Positions 26,464 through 35,395 of a stretch of 64,000 bases of DNA are shown here, piece by piece. The DNA is from JAFAFN01 sp963707555 (GTDB lineage Bacteria > Actinomycetota > Acidimicrobiia > Acidimicrobiales > Microtrichaceae), in the NCBI GenBank assembly GCA_963707555.1, contig CAVPQM010000010.1, positions 124,001-188,000 of the forward strand, read 5' to 3'. Position 1 is the first letter of the stretch, and the number at the start of each line of letters is the position of its first letter. Made by a program: the position numbers and the translations under genes. Below the pieces are notes generated by a model. The model searched no databases and was not told where the DNA came from. It saw nothing but the letters and a program-made list of their open reading frames with translations.

Positions 26464-27258
26464 GTGGACAGCGAACCCGTCGGCGAATCGTCGCCTGCGA
26501 CCATCAAGAGCGTGCTGCGTGCACTCGACGTGCTCTCGTTCATCGGGAGCGCCGAGACGCCGACCGTCGGGGTGACCGAGATCGCCAACGGACTGGGCAT
26601 GTCCAAGGCGGCGGTGCACCGGGTGCTGGCCTCGCTGGTGGCCAAGGGGTTCGCAGAGGTCGACGGTGATCGACGCCGCTACATGCTCGGCCCGCAGCTG
26701 GTCGTCCTCGGCGAGGTCTACCGCGATCGCTTCGACATCCGCACCGCGGCCCGACCCGAGCTCCACGCCCTCGTGGCCGCCACCGCCGAGACGGCGACGC
26801 TGTCGATCCGTCAGGGGAGCAACCGGCTCTACGTGGACCAGGTCACCCCGGACCGTGACGTGAAGATGGTGGTGCAGATCGGTCGGAGCTACCCGCTCCA
26901 CGCAGGTGCGTCGTCGAAGGCGTTCCTCGCCTTCCTGCCCGAGCACGAGATCGAGGCCTACCTCCGTCAGCCGCTCGAGGCCCTGACCGCCGGCACCATC
27001 ACCTCACCCGATGCGCTCCTGGCCGACCTCCGGTCCGTGCGGGAGCGCGGCTACGCCGCGTCGTCCGGCGAGCGGGACCCCGGCGCCCGGGCCATCGCCG
27101 CCCCGGTGTTCGGGGGCCAGCGCAGCACACCCCTGGCGGTCATCTCCATCGCGGGTCCGGCCGACCGGTTCGTGCCCGACACCGACGAGACGGTCGCGCT
27201 GCTGCTGTCCTCCTGCGAACGGCTGTCCCAGCGTCTCGGTCAGCGGACGATCGACTGA
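26464..27258 (+). CDS. IclR family transcriptional regulator
   Basis: 264 aa from GTG 26464, preceded by GAGGAAG. Winged HTH: VGVTEIANGLGMSKAAVHRV. Effector domain: PLHAGASSKAFLAF and ISIAGPADRF. It resembles the IclR protein at 13611-14402 (same HTH pattern, same LHAGASSKA block), so the two may bind related sites or sense related intermediates. It ends the plus operon, 104 bases after the PuuE-like gene. Confidence 0.92.
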   Translation: MDSEPVGESSPATIKSVLRALDVLSFIGSAETPTVGVTEIANGLGMSKAAVHRVLASLVAKGFAEVDGDRRRYMLGPQLVVLGEVYRDRFDIRTAARPELHALVAATAETATLSIRQGSNRLYVDQVTPDRDVKMVVQIGRSYPLHAGASSKAFLAFLPEHEIEAYLRQPLEALTAGTITSPDALLADLRSVRERGYAASSGERDPGARAIAAPVFGGQRSTPLAVISIAGPADRFVPDTDETVALLLSSCERLSQRLGQRTID

Positions 27259-27265
27259 CGGGCCG

Positions 27266-27314
27266 GTCGGCTGAGGGGTCCGTCGGCTGAAGGGTCGGGC
27301 GGCTGACCGGGTCG
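27266..27314. repeat. 16-17-base imperfect tandem repeat downstream of the IclR gene
   Basis: Three imperfect copies of GTCGGCTGARGGGTCSG between the IclR stop and the convergent MarR gene. No hairpin or coding sense is apparent. Confidence 0.55.
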
Positions 27315-27358
27315 TGCTGCCGGGGCGGTGCTGCGGCGGGTTCAGGTGCCGGAGCGGT

Positions 27359-27916
27359 TCAGGCCTCGTCGTCGGTGGCGCCGACGAAGCGTCGGAAGAT
27401 CGCCAGGGCGGAGACCCGCTCGCTCTCCGGGAGCTGCTGGCTGAAGTAGTCGATGTGGAAGCGCACGGCGTTGTCGATGGACCTGGACACCTGCTCGCCG
27501 AGCTCGGTGGCCTCCACCGTCACGACCCGCCGGTCACCCTCGGACTGCGCTCGGTGCACGTAGCCGTCGGCCTCGAGGCTCTTGACCAGCCGCGACGCGA
27601 AGGCCGGAACGACGTCGAGACGTTCGGCCAGGCCGCTGACGCTGAGCGGCGTGCCGTGGTGTGCGATGACCTGCACCAGCGCCTGGTTGGCCAGCGGATC
27701 CAGGCCTGCCGCCCTGGCCTGCTCGTCGGCGATGCGCACGATGCGCCGCATGACGAACCGGGCGTTCGCGACGGCCTGCATGTAGAGGTGGAAGTCGTCG
27801 TCACCAGTGGACCCGGGAGCCGTTGCCGGGGGTGGGGCCGACGTCGGAGCCGACCCTGCCAGTGATGGGACATCCGTCGACATGTCGTTCCCCCGGGACC
27901 GCGGAGCTGCGGCCAT
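27359..27916 (-). CDS. MarR family transcriptional regulator
   Basis: About 185 aa. The winged helix is TPLSVSGLAERLDVVPAFASRLVKS followed by the wing EGDRRVVTV, cited as PLSVSGLAERLDVV and SEGDRRVVTV. The first 35-45 residues are Pro/Ala-rich and poorly structured, so ATG 27883 or GTG 27928 are also possible starts. It is the last minus-strand gene after the HpaCB-UbiDX operon, with a 95-base gap containing its own palindrome (27934-27948). It could repress itself or the operon in response to a phenolic effector, as many MarR proteins do. Confidence 0.87.
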   Translation of the reverse strand: MAAAPRSRGNDMSTDVPSLAGSAPTSAPPPATAPGSTGDDDFHLYMQAVANARFVMRRIVRIADEQARAAGLDPLANQALVQVIAHHGTPLSVSGLAERLDVVPAFASRLVKSLEADGYVHRAQSEGDRRVVTVEATELGEQVSRSIDNAVRFHIDYFSQQLPESERVSALAIFRRFVGATDDEA

Positions 27917-27933
27917 CGCATCTCTCACTTCAG

Positions 27934-27948
27934 TATGTTATCCACATA
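27934..27948 (-). promoter_or_regulatory. MarR-type operator candidate
   Basis: TATGT-TATCC-ACATA, a perfect 5-base inverted repeat with 5-base spacer in an otherwise GC-rich region, immediately upstream of the MarR gene. Its position fits autoregulation. Confidence 0.4.
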
Positions 27949-28011
27949 GGATTCCTCGGTGCTCCGGATCCGTAGCATCGCGGGTTCCGCCCGACGGTCG
28001 CCGGGCGGGAA

Positions 28012-28566
28012 TCAGACCGACGCCGCGTCGCTCACCCGGTAGGTCCACCGGCCGGAACGGCTGTACCAGGGCTCGGCAGCCATGGCCGCACGCTTGGGGC
28101 CTCGGGCCGCTTCCTGGCGGTTGGGCGAGTCCATCGCGTCGAGCGAGGCCAGGTCGTGCACGGCCACGCAGGTGAGCGGGGACCCCGAGCTGGCTTCGAT
28201 CCGGAACCGGCGGACCCGGAGCCAGTCCTCGGCCCCGAGCAGCAGCGGCGCGTGTTCGGTCTCGTACCAGTCGTCGAACCGTTCCAGCGCCTCATCGGGC
28301 ACGGGGAAGGCCACCACCACCAGATGGGAGGTGGTGCGCTCGACCGGTCCGCTGTCGGCGACCATCGAGCACCGGTACCACGCCTCGGCGTGGGGCAACA
28401 GCGCAGGCGCGGGCGCGGACCGGGTCATGGCGAGGAGTCCGCGTGTGCCCTCGACCCCCTCGTGGAGGGCGGCGTCGGGACCCAGCGCAGCGGTGTCGAC
28501 GGCCGTCGGGAACTGCAGGAGCCAGGTGGAGGGACGGTCGGTGGAGGGACGGTCGGCGGTGGTCAT
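28012..28566 (-). CDS. dimeric alpha/beta-barrel (EthD/ferredoxin-like) protein
   Basis: 184 aa from ATG 28566, overlapping the aldehyde dehydrogenase stop (ATGA). It shows two ferredoxin-like repeats: WLLQFPTAVD...GLLAMTRSAP and LVVVAFPVPDEALERFDDWY with ETEHAPLLL. The ERFDDWYETEHAPLL pattern is common in small monooxygenase-, isomerase- or lactonase-like barrel proteins of aromatic pathways. The N-terminus contains a DRPSTDRPST repeat. The reaction is unknown. Confidence 0.75.
   Translation of the reverse strand: MTTADRPSTDRPSTWLLQFPTAVDTAALGPDAALHEGVEGTRGLLAMTRSAPAPALLPHAEAWYRCSMVADSGPVERTTSHLVVVAFPVPDEALERFDDWYETEHAPLLLGAEDWLRVRRFRIEASSGSPLTCVAVHDLASLDAMDSPNRQEAARGPKRAAMAAEPWYSRSGRWTYRVSDAASV
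28525..28554. repeat. 15-base tandem repeat at the barrel-protein N-terminus
   Basis: Two exact copies of GGTGGAGGGACGGTC, encoding DRPSTDRPST on the minus strand, within 12 bases of the aldehyde-dehydrogenase/barrel-protein overlap. Confidence 0.7.
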
Positions 28567-30065
28567 CGCGCGGGCAGGGTCCGGATCGACACGGCCTTGG
28601 CCTCGGCGTAGGACTGCAGCTCGCTGATCGACTCCTCGCGCCCGAGCCCGCTCTCCTTCGTGCCGCCGAAGGGAAGACCGAAGTAGTGGCTGCTGACGTC
28701 GTTGACCCACACGTAACCGGTGTCGATCCCTCTGACGGTGCGCAGGGCGAGGTCGAGGTCGTTGGTCCAGATGGCGGCGGTCAGGCCGTACTCGACCGCG
28801 TTGACCTGACGCAGCATCGTGTCGTGGTCGCTCCAGGAGAGCACGCTCACCACCGGGCCGAAGAGCTCGTCGTTCGCGACCCGCATCGACTGCTCGACGC
28901 CCGCCAGCACGGTGGGGGCCATGAAGTACCCGCCGTCGAGGTCGGCGGGGAGGTCACGCCCGCCGGTGACCAACCGGGCGCCGTCGTCACGAGCGGTGTC
29001 CACGTGGGACAGCACCCGGTCACGGTGGCTCTCGGTGATCAGCGGCCCCATGTCGGTGCCGTCGTCATACGCGCGGCCCAGGCGCATCGAGGCCGTCCTC
29101 GCCGCGATGGCCTCGACGAGCTCGGCGCAGATCGACTCGTGCGCGAAGACCCGGGAGGTCGAACCGCACGACTGCCCGGCGCAGATCTCCAGGTTCATGC
29201 CCCGCACGGCGGCGTCGGCGACCGCCGCCACGTCGGCATCGGCGAAGACGACCATGGCGTTCTTGCCGCCGAGCTCGAGCGAGACGTGCTTGACGCCCGT
29301 CTCGGCCGCGCTGGCCTGGATCCGTCGACCCGTGGCCACGCTGCCGGTGAAACCGATGCGCTTGATCGCCGGGTGACGCACGATCGCATCGCCGGTGAGC
29401 CCGTCACCGCTCAGGACGCTCAGGGTGCCCGGCGGAAGGATCTCGGCCGCGAGCTCTCCGAGGCGCAGGGCCGACAGCGGGGTCTGCTCGGCCGGCTTGA
29501 GCACCACCGAGTTCCCCATCACCAACGGCGGGAGGATCGACTTGATCGCGAAGTACGCGGGGTGGTTGTAGGCAGAGATCCGCGCGACGACGCCGTAGGG
29601 CTCGAGCTGCGTGTAGTGGAGCCGGGCGGGGTCCAGCGGGAACGTCTCTCCCCCACCGACCATCGCGGCCACCGCCGGCCACGTCGTGAACTGGTGGATC
29701 GACCGCTCGACGTCGTTCAACATGCCCTCGTAGGGGTTGCCGCTGTCGAGCGCATCGAGCATCGCGAGCTCGCCGGCGTGCTCCGCCACGACCTGCCCGA
29801 GGGCCTCGAGGCGTTGACGACGCCCGGCCGAGCCGAGGCTCCACCACGCGTCCTGCGCCGCGGCCCCGGCCTCGATGGCCCGGTCGATCTCGGCGTCGCG
29901 GGCGACCGGGACCTCGGTGAGGACCTCGCCGGTCGAGGGGTCGGTCGTCGGCGATGTCGCCGAGGACGACACCAGCTCACCCCCCACCAGCAGGCGGGCG
30001 CCGCTGCGGTCCACCCACGCCGAGGCGCGTTCGAGGTGATCGTTCCGGGTTGGGTCTGTGGTCAC
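28563..30065 (-). CDS. aldehyde dehydrogenase family protein
   Basis: 500 aa from GTG 30065, one base after the UbiX stop. Catalytic Cys is in CAGQSCGSTSRV and the general-base Glu in SLELGGKN. Substrate-channel and cofactor segments are SAYNHPAYFAIKSILPP and GFTGSVATGRRI. NAD(P)-dependent oxidation of an aldehyde to an acid is expected. Its place behind HpaB/UbiD/UbiX suggests an aromatic or ring-derived semialdehyde. Confidence 0.93.
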   Translation of the reverse strand: MTTDPTRNDHLERASAWVDRSGARLLVGGELVSSSATSPTTDPSTGEVLTEVPVARDAEIDRAIEAGAAAQDAWWSLGSAGRRQRLEALGQVVAEHAGELAMLDALDSGNPYEGMLNDVERSIHQFTTWPAVAAMVGGGETFPLDPARLHYTQLEPYGVVARISAYNHPAYFAIKSILPPLVMGNSVVLKPAEQTPLSALRLGELAAEILPPGTLSVLSGDGLTGDAIVRHPAIKRIGFTGSVATGRRIQASAAETGVKHVSLELGGKNAMVVFADADVAAVADAAVRGMNLEICAGQSCGSTSRVFAHESICAELVEAIAARTASMRLGRAYDDGTDMGPLITESHRDRVLSHVDTARDDGARLVTGGRDLPADLDGGYFMAPTVLAGVEQSMRVANDELFGPVVSVLSWSDHDTMLRQVNAVEYGLTAAIWTNDLDLALRTVRGIDTGYVWVNDVSSHYFGLPFGGTKESGLGREESISELQSYAEAKAVSIRTLPAR

Positions 30066-30066
30066 G

Positions 30067-30639
30067 TCAGCCGTCCCAGCGCCGCATCGGCGCCACATCG
30101 ATGTCGAATTGGTCGAGCACCCGCGCCGCGATGTCGTCGACGAGCTCGTCGACCGACTTGGGGTGCAGGTAGAAGGCAGGAACGGGGGGATGGATGATCG
30201 CCCCCAGGGCGGAGAGGTCCGCCGCCATGCGGAGGTGCCCTGCATGCAGGGGCGCCTCGCGCAGTGCCAGCAGCAGCGGTCGGCGTTCCTTCAGCGTCAC
30301 GTCCGCCGCACGCGACACCAGGTTGCTGCTGTAGGAGTTGGCCACGGCCGACAGCGTCTTGATGCTGCACGGAGCGATGATCATGCCGATGGTCCGGAAC
30401 GAGCCCGAGGCCAGCCGGCATCCGGTGTCACGGGAGCGGTAGACGTGATCGGCCAGGTCCTCGATGCGGTCGATCGCGCCGGGCATCTCCATGGCCATGG
30501 TCGCCCGACCACCGCTGGTCACCACCAGGTGGGTGTTGACGTCGGGGACCTCCGCGAGCATCTCGACGATCCGCGCGCCCAGGACCGAACCCGACGCGCC
30601 GGTGATGGCCACGACCAGATCGCGGGACCCGCCGCTCAT
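30067..30639 (-). CDS. ubiX: UbiX-type flavin prenyltransferase
   Basis: 190 aa, normal size. VVAITGASGSVLGARI is the flavin-binding N-terminus, and the family-typical MIIAPCSIKTLSAVANSYSSNL and LVSRAADVTLKERRPLLL blocks follow (quoted in part). It makes the prenylated FMN cofactor needed by the UbiD decarboxylase encoded just upstream; start and stop overlap (ATGA). Confidence 0.93.
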   Translation of the reverse strand: MSGGSRDLVVAITGASGSVLGARIVEMLAEVPDVNTHLVVTSGGRATMAMEMPGAIDRIEDLADHVYRSRDTGCRLASGSFRTIGMIIAPCSIKTLSAVANSYSSNLVSRAADVTLKERRPLLLALREAPLHAGHLRMAADLSALGAIIHPPVPAFYLHPKSVDELVDDIAARVLDQFDIDVAPMRRWDG

Positions 30640-31997
30640 GTCGGCTCCCCCGGACCCATCAGTTCGCTCCAGCGCTCGGCGATCCGTGCGCGGACCTCGG
30701 CGGGCACGTGTGCGTACGAGGCCTCGCCCACCGAGCCGGGCGGCAGCGTGGCGTCGAAGCCGATCTTGGAGATGGTGCCATCGAGGCACATCGGGTCCAC
30801 CGGGTTCGACTTCATCCGGTCGACGACGAACACGTCGCGGTCGGCTCTGAGTCGGGTGGCCACCGCCCACTCGACCTCGGTCGGATCGGTGGGGTCGATG
30901 TCGTGGTCGACCACGGTGACGTGCTTGATCAGATCCTGGGTGCTGAAGCAGGTGAGGATGGCGAGGCGGGCCTCGCCCTGGGCGCGCTGCTCGATCGACA
31001 CCACGGCGTGGAAGCGGCTGCTCCCTCCCTCGGTGAGCACCACCTGCCGGGCACCGGGGACCACTGCCGAGATGCTGCGCAGCAGCGTGGCTTCGCGTGC
31101 GACGGCCCCGGTGACCAGGTGCTCGGGGTGGCGTCCGCCGACGATCATCTGGAACCACGGCGCCACCCGGGTGGTGACCGCGGTGATGCGGATGACGGGG
31201 TTGACCCGTGTGCCCGAGTAGAGCCCGGCGAACTCGCCGAAGGGGCCTTCGACGTGACCTTCGGAGGGCTCGATCACGCCCTCGAGGACGATCTCGGCCT
31301 GCGCGGGAACCGTCAGGTCGACCGTCCTGCAGCGCGCCACCTGCAGCGGCTCACCGAAGAGCGCACCGGCCACCTCGGCCTCGTCGAAGGGCACGAGGTA
31401 CTGCGAGGCGGCCATCACCACGGGATGGCACCCGATGGCGATCGCGATCGGCATGGTCTCGCCACGGTCGGCCCGCTCCTGGAGGAACCCCCAGGTGTGG
31501 GTCGGAGCGAAGTTCACACCGAGGCGGTCCGGGCCCTGCACCTGGAGCCGGGCGATGGCCAGGTTCTGGCGACCCGACACCGGGTCGGCCGCGACGACGA
31601 TGCCGGCCGAGATGTAGCGCCCTCCGTCGTGCTCGCTGATCTGCGGGACGGGGAACATCGCGGTGAGGTCGATCCCGTCGGTGACGACGACCTCTTGGCA
31701 GGGCGCGTCGTCGACCACCTCGACGGGTGTGCGACGGTCGACCGCCGCCGCCATGCGCGGGCCCAGCTCGTTCGCCTCGATGCCCAGGGCGGTGGACAGC
31801 TTGTCCCGGGTGTTCAGCAGGTTCCCGACGAGCGGCACCTCGTGGTCCGTGACGTGCTCGAACAGGACCGCCGGGCCGTGGGAGAGCTCCCACAGCACAC
31901 CCGCGGCCTCGTGTCGCCAGTCGACCTCGGCGGTCACGCGGAGTGCTTGTCCGGCGCGTTCGAGCAGGTCGAAGGCCCCTCGGAGGCTCTGGTCCAT
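30636..31997 (-). CDS. UbiD-family prenyl-FMN-dependent decarboxylase
   Basis: 453 aa from ATG 31997. Conserved blocks: ISEHDGGRYISAGIVVA, HVEGPFGEFAGLYSG (catalytic acid region) and KHVTVVDHDIDPTDP near the C-terminus. Members reversibly decarboxylate aromatic or alpha,beta-unsaturated acids. Linked to UbiX and an HpaB-type hydroxylase, so it probably decarboxylates a hydroxyaromatic or acrylate-type acid. It lies 35 bases after HpaB. Confidence 0.92.
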   Translation of the reverse strand: MDQSLRGAFDLLERAGQALRVTAEVDWRHEAAGVLWELSHGPAVLFEHVTDHEVPLVGNLLNTRDKLSTALGIEANELGPRMAAAVDRRTPVEVVDDAPCQEVVVTDGIDLTAMFPVPQISEHDGGRYISAGIVVAADPVSGRQNLAIARLQVQGPDRLGVNFAPTHTWGFLQERADRGETMPIAIAIGCHPVVMAASQYLVPFDEAEVAGALFGEPLQVARCRTVDLTVPAQAEIVLEGVIEPSEGHVEGPFGEFAGLYSGTRVNPVIRITAVTTRVAPWFQMIVGGRHPEHLVTGAVAREATLLRSISAVVPGARQVVLTEGGSSRFHAVVSIEQRAQGEARLAILTCFSTQDLIKHVTVVDHDIDPTDPTEVEWAVATRLRADRDVFVVDRMKSNPVDPMCLDGTISKIGFDATLPPGSVGEASYAHVPAEVRARIAERWSELMGPGEPT

Positions 31998-32032
31998 GAC
32001 GTGTCTGTCCTCTCGCCGGCCCTGGCCCGGGG

Positions 32033-33505
32033 TCAGGAGTCGGCGTTCCAACCGTCGAGGTCGTAGCTGCCGAGTGCCTGGTCCACGAGGTCCGAGCCTC
32101 GGCCGAAGTCGAAGGTCTCGTACATGCGCATCTTGGTGACGAACGGTGCGCCTGCGTAGAACATCTCATACTGCTGGTGTCGACTCGCGAACTCCGAGCC
32201 GATCATGTCCCACGCCAGCTTCAGCAGCTTGACACGGTCCTTGGCCGGGAAGCCGGGCGACTGGATGTAGCGCTCGAGGTCGGCGGCGATGTCGGGGTTG
32301 CCGAAGTCCTCCACCGACGAGGGCAGCTGGATCAGACCGCCGCCGCAGAGGTCGCGCACCATGGTCATCAGCTGCGGGTACATGTTCGCCTGCAGCACGA
32401 TGTTGGCGCTGCACTCGGCCTGACCCGGCCAGGCGATGCCCTTCTCGTCGATCCTGCAGGCCTGCTCCTGGGCCTGCAGGAGTCCCGAGACCATGGCCAC
32501 GTGTGCGCTCATCTCACCCAACGCGCCGCGCACCGGCGGCAACCGATCCGAGCCGTTCATGGTCGCCACCCGATGGGCCAGCCCGATGATGAAGTCGAGC
32601 TTCGTCGAGAAGCGCGTCTGGGCCTGGTTGTTGCCCAGCACGTGGGCCGGGGTCCGCCACCACTGGTCGCGCACGATGTCGCGGTTGCGGTAGGCGAACA
32701 CCTCGTCCCAGGGGACGAACACGTCGTCGAAGACCACCAGGGAGTCGGTCTCGTCGAAGCGGGACGACATCGGGTAGTCGTAGACGCTCGACGCTCCCTG
32801 GGCGTACGAGCGGCGCGAGTACACCTTGACGCCGGGGGCGCCGACGGGCACGGCGACAGCGATCGCGTAGGCCTCGTCACCGGGTCCCAGCGGGGCGATG
32901 CAGCTGAGGTAGATGTAGTCGGAGATGGCGGTACCGGTCCCGAGCATCTGTGCGCCGGCGATCACGATGCCGTCCTCGCGCTCCTCCTTGACCCCGGCGT
33001 AGAGGTAGGGGTCGGCCTGCTGGTGCGCGGGCTTGGATCGATCGATCTGCGGCGGGAGGATCGTGTAGGTGACGTACAGGTCCTCGTCACGCGCCTTCTC
33101 GTAGAACGCGACGATGCGCTCGCCGAACTCCGCGCCGCCGTCGGCGAACACGTCGGAGCGGGCAGCGAAGCCGGCCAGGAAGCCGGCGACGTGCTCGGGG
33201 CTCCGCCCCATCAGGCCGAAGGTCTGCTCGGAGAGGTGGCGCAGTGCCCGTCGTCGATCGGTCAGGTCCTGCTCGGACCGGGGGATCTGGAAGCTGCGGT
33301 TCACCGGTTCACCGGTCGTGGGCGAGGTGAAGGTGACGAGCTCGCGGTTCGCCGGATCGTTGGCGACGTCATAGAGGTTGGCGACCGACGCGACGGCGCC
33401 GGCGAAGGCCGGGTGGGTCGAGACGTCCTTGACCAGTTCGCCGTCGATGAAGACCTGGCGACCGTCGGACAGGCCCTCGATGTACTGCTTGCCGCTACGG
33501 GTCAT
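32033..33505 (-). CDS. 4-hydroxyphenylacetate 3-monooxygenase (HpaB)-type oxygenase component
   Basis: 490 aa, full length. Typical blocks: GRQVFIDGELVKDVSTHPAF, TYTILPPQIDRSKP, VIAGAQMLGTGTAISDYIYL and FFDDVFVPW-like FDDVFVPWDEVFAYR. It hydroxylates a phenol-type ring with FADH2 supplied by the reductase encoded just upstream (ATGA overlap). HpaB relatives include 4-hydroxybutyryl-CoA dehydratase, but the paired flavin reductase favours a monooxygenase. The exact phenol is unknown. Confidence 0.9.
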   Translation of the reverse strand: MTRSGKQYIEGLSDGRQVFIDGELVKDVSTHPAFAGAVASVANLYDVANDPANRELVTFTSPTTGEPVNRSFQIPRSEQDLTDRRRALRHLSEQTFGLMGRSPEHVAGFLAGFAARSDVFADGGAEFGERIVAFYEKARDEDLYVTYTILPPQIDRSKPAHQQADPYLYAGVKEEREDGIVIAGAQMLGTGTAISDYIYLSCIAPLGPGDEAYAIAVAVPVGAPGVKVYSRRSYAQGASSVYDYPMSSRFDETDSLVVFDDVFVPWDEVFAYRNRDIVRDQWWRTPAHVLGNNQAQTRFSTKLDFIIGLAHRVATMNGSDRLPPVRGALGEMSAHVAMVSGLLQAQEQACRIDEKGIAWPGQAECSANIVLQANMYPQLMTMVRDLCGGGLIQLPSSVEDFGNPDIAADLERYIQSPGFPAKDRVKLLKLAWDMIGSEFASRHQQYEMFYAGAPFVTKMRMYETFDFGRGSDLVDQALGSYDLDGWNADS

Positions 33506-34044
33506 CGTGCTGCTGCCTTCTGGAGTTCGGCGACGCAGCGGTAGCCGCCGCGCCAGTAGACGAGTGGTTCGGGTTCGGGCTGTTCGCCGGCAGCGCCGAG
33601 TTCGTTGCTGGTGGCGTGCTCGACCGCGCCGAAGAACACGGAGTGGGTCCCCGCGTCGACCTGCTGGTCGACCCGGCAGTCCAGGAACGACAGCGAGGCC
33701 TGCAGCGCCGGCGCGTGCCACACGCCCTCGTGCAGCCACTCGTCCGCGAGGAACTTGTCGCCGCCGGGGTTGGCGCAGAAGTTGGAGATCTCGAGGCCGG
33801 AGGCGCTCAGGATGTTCACACCGAAGCGGCCGGTCGCGACCGTGAGCTCATGGGTGCGGGTGCGGTTGTTCACGCAGATCAGGACGGTGGCCGGGTCGGC
33901 CGACACCGAGGAGAAGGCGGTGGCCGTCATGCCCCACGGCCGACCCTCTTCGTCGCGGCTGGTCACGACGGTGACCCCCGACGCGAAGGTCCCGAGCGCC
34001 GCCTTGAAGGCCTCGGGAGTTGCACTTGGACTCGTCGACGTCAC
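33502..34044 (-). CDS. flavin reductase (HpaC-like) partner of the monooxygenase
   Basis: 180 aa. FASGVTVVTSRDEEGRPWGMTATAFSSVSADP (quoted pieces: FASGVTVVT, GMTATAFSSVS) and VCVNN-like LICVNNRTRTHE are the usual flavin-binding blocks. It supplies reduced FAD or FMN to the HpaB-type protein, whose start it overlaps. First gene of the operon, preceded by a nested palindrome at 34071-34104. Confidence 0.92.
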   Translation of the reverse strand: MTSTSPSATPEAFKAALGTFASGVTVVTSRDEEGRPWGMTATAFSSVSADPATVLICVNNRTRTHELTVATGRFGVNILSASGLEISNFCANPGGDKFLADEWLHEGVWHAPALQASLSFLDCRVDQQVDAGTHSVFFGAVEHATSNELGAAGEQPEPEPLVYWRGGYRCVAELQKAAAR

Positions 34045-34070
34045 GCGGGCTCCCCTGTTGCGAACAGCTT

Positions 34071-34104
34071 ACGCAACTAACGTACTTACGTTAGGTAATT
34101 GCGT
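34071..34104 (-). promoter_or_regulatory. nested palindromic operator upstream of the HpaCB-UbiDX operon
   Basis: Inner arms CTAACGTA (34077-34084) and TACGTTAG (34087-34094) are perfect with a 2-base spacer. Outer arms ACGCAA (34071-34076) and TTGCGT (34099-34104) are also perfect complements. The AT-rich block stands out from its surroundings and lies 27-60 bases upstream of the flavin reductase start, where a TetR- or MarR-type repressor would act. Confidence 0.6.
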
Positions 34105-34171
34105 CAAGGGCCGCTGTGACGGATCCCACCCGGGCGCGACGGTGCCGAGCCCGTCCCGGACCACCGGGGCC

Positions 34172-35323
34172 TCAGGGGCGGATGCCGAGCTCGGCGAGGA
34201 CCGCATCGGTGTGCTCACCCAGGGCGGGAACGGCCCCCATACGGGCACCCTCGTCGGGTTCCGCCGGCGGCCGCAGCACCTCGAGCGGCCCGACCGGGCT
34301 GTCGATCGTGGTGAAGCGGTCCCGGGCACGGAGCTGCGCGTGCGACCAGACGCCGTCCAGGTCGTTGACGCGGGCGTTGGCGATGTCCGCCGCCTCCAGG
34401 CGTTCGACCACTTCGGTCGTCGGGAGCGTGGAGAACGCGTCGGTGATCAGCCGGTCGAGCTCCTCGACGTGCGCGCTGCGCTGCGAGTTGGAGGCGAAGC
34501 GCTCGTCGGCAGTCAGCTCCGGCGCCCGGAGGACATCGGCGCAGAAGCGGGTCCACTCCCGTTCGTTCTGCACGCCGAGCATGACGATCTCTCCGTCGCC
34601 GCTGACGAACGGGCCGTACGGGGCGATCATGGCGTGGCGGGCCCCCGAACGGGGCGGCGCGGTCCTGCCGTAGTGCGCGTAGTAGAGCGGTGCCGACATC
34701 CACTCGGCGAGGGCGTCGAGCATCGAGACCCGCACCGCACCGCCCGTCCCGGTGCGCGAGCGGCGCAGGAGCGCGGCGAGCACCCCGCTGTGGGCGTACA
34801 TGGCGGCTGCGATGTCGGCGATCGACACACCCGCCTTCACCCGATCGGTCGGGGTGCCGGTCACCTCGAGGAAGCCGGCTTCGGCCTGCATCAACAGGTC
34901 GTAGGCCTTGGCGTCCTCCATGGGGCCGCCGGCTCCGAAGCCGGAGATCTCACAGACCACGAGGGCCGGGTGCTGCGCCGTCAGCGAATCGGCGTCGATC
35001 CCCATCCGTGCGGCCGCGGAGGGGCGCAGGTTGTGGATGAACACGTCGGCCCGGGCGATGAGCGCGAGCAGCGCGGACCGACCGTCGGGGTCCTTCAGGT
35101 CGAGCGCGACGCTCTCCTTGCCGCGGTTCGCCCAGACGAACCACGAGGACATGCCTCGGACCGCCTCGTCGTAGCCGCGGGCGAAGTCCCCGCCGTCGGG
35201 TCGCTCGACCTTGATGACCCGAGCGCCCAGGTCTGCGAGGTGGCGACTGGCCACCGGAGCGGCGATGGCGTGCTCGACGGTCACCACGGTGAAGCCGTCG
35301 AGCGGCAGCTGGACGTTCGACAT
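34172..35323 (-). CDS. family III CoA transferase (CaiB/BaiF type)
   Basis: 383 aa from ATG 35323, with GGGAG seven bases upstream. LADLGARVIKVERPDGGD and WFVWANRGKESVALDLKD are signature segments; the catalytic Asp is D142 in AKAYDLLMQAEAG. It transfers CoA between carboxylic acids (often succinyl-CoA as donor). Same family as itaconate/mesaconate CoA transferases. It follows the isomerase-like gene after a 138-base gap that holds a minisatellite. Confidence 0.9.
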   Translation of the reverse strand: MSNVQLPLDGFTVVTVEHAIAAPVASRHLADLGARVIKVERPDGGDFARGYDEAVRGMSSWFVWANRGKESVALDLKDPDGRSALLALIARADVFIHNLRPSAAARMGIDADSLTAQHPALVVCEISGFGAGGPMEDAKAYDLLMQAEAGFLEVTGTPTDRVKAGVSIADIAAAMYAHSGVLAALLRRSRTGTGGAVRVSMLDALAEWMSAPLYYAHYGRTAPPRSGARHAMIAPYGPFVSGDGEIVMLGVQNEREWTRFCADVLRAPELTADERFASNSQRSAHVEELDRLITDAFSTLPTTEVVERLEAADIANARVNDLDGVWSHAQLRARDRFTTIDSPVGPLEVLRPPAEPDEGARMGAVPALGEHTDAVLAELGIRP

Positions 35324-35395
35324 GGAAGCTCCCATCGGTGGGTGGCACATGGGCCACCCGTCGCGTCGTGGTTGCCGGCCGGCCCGGTGCCGGCC

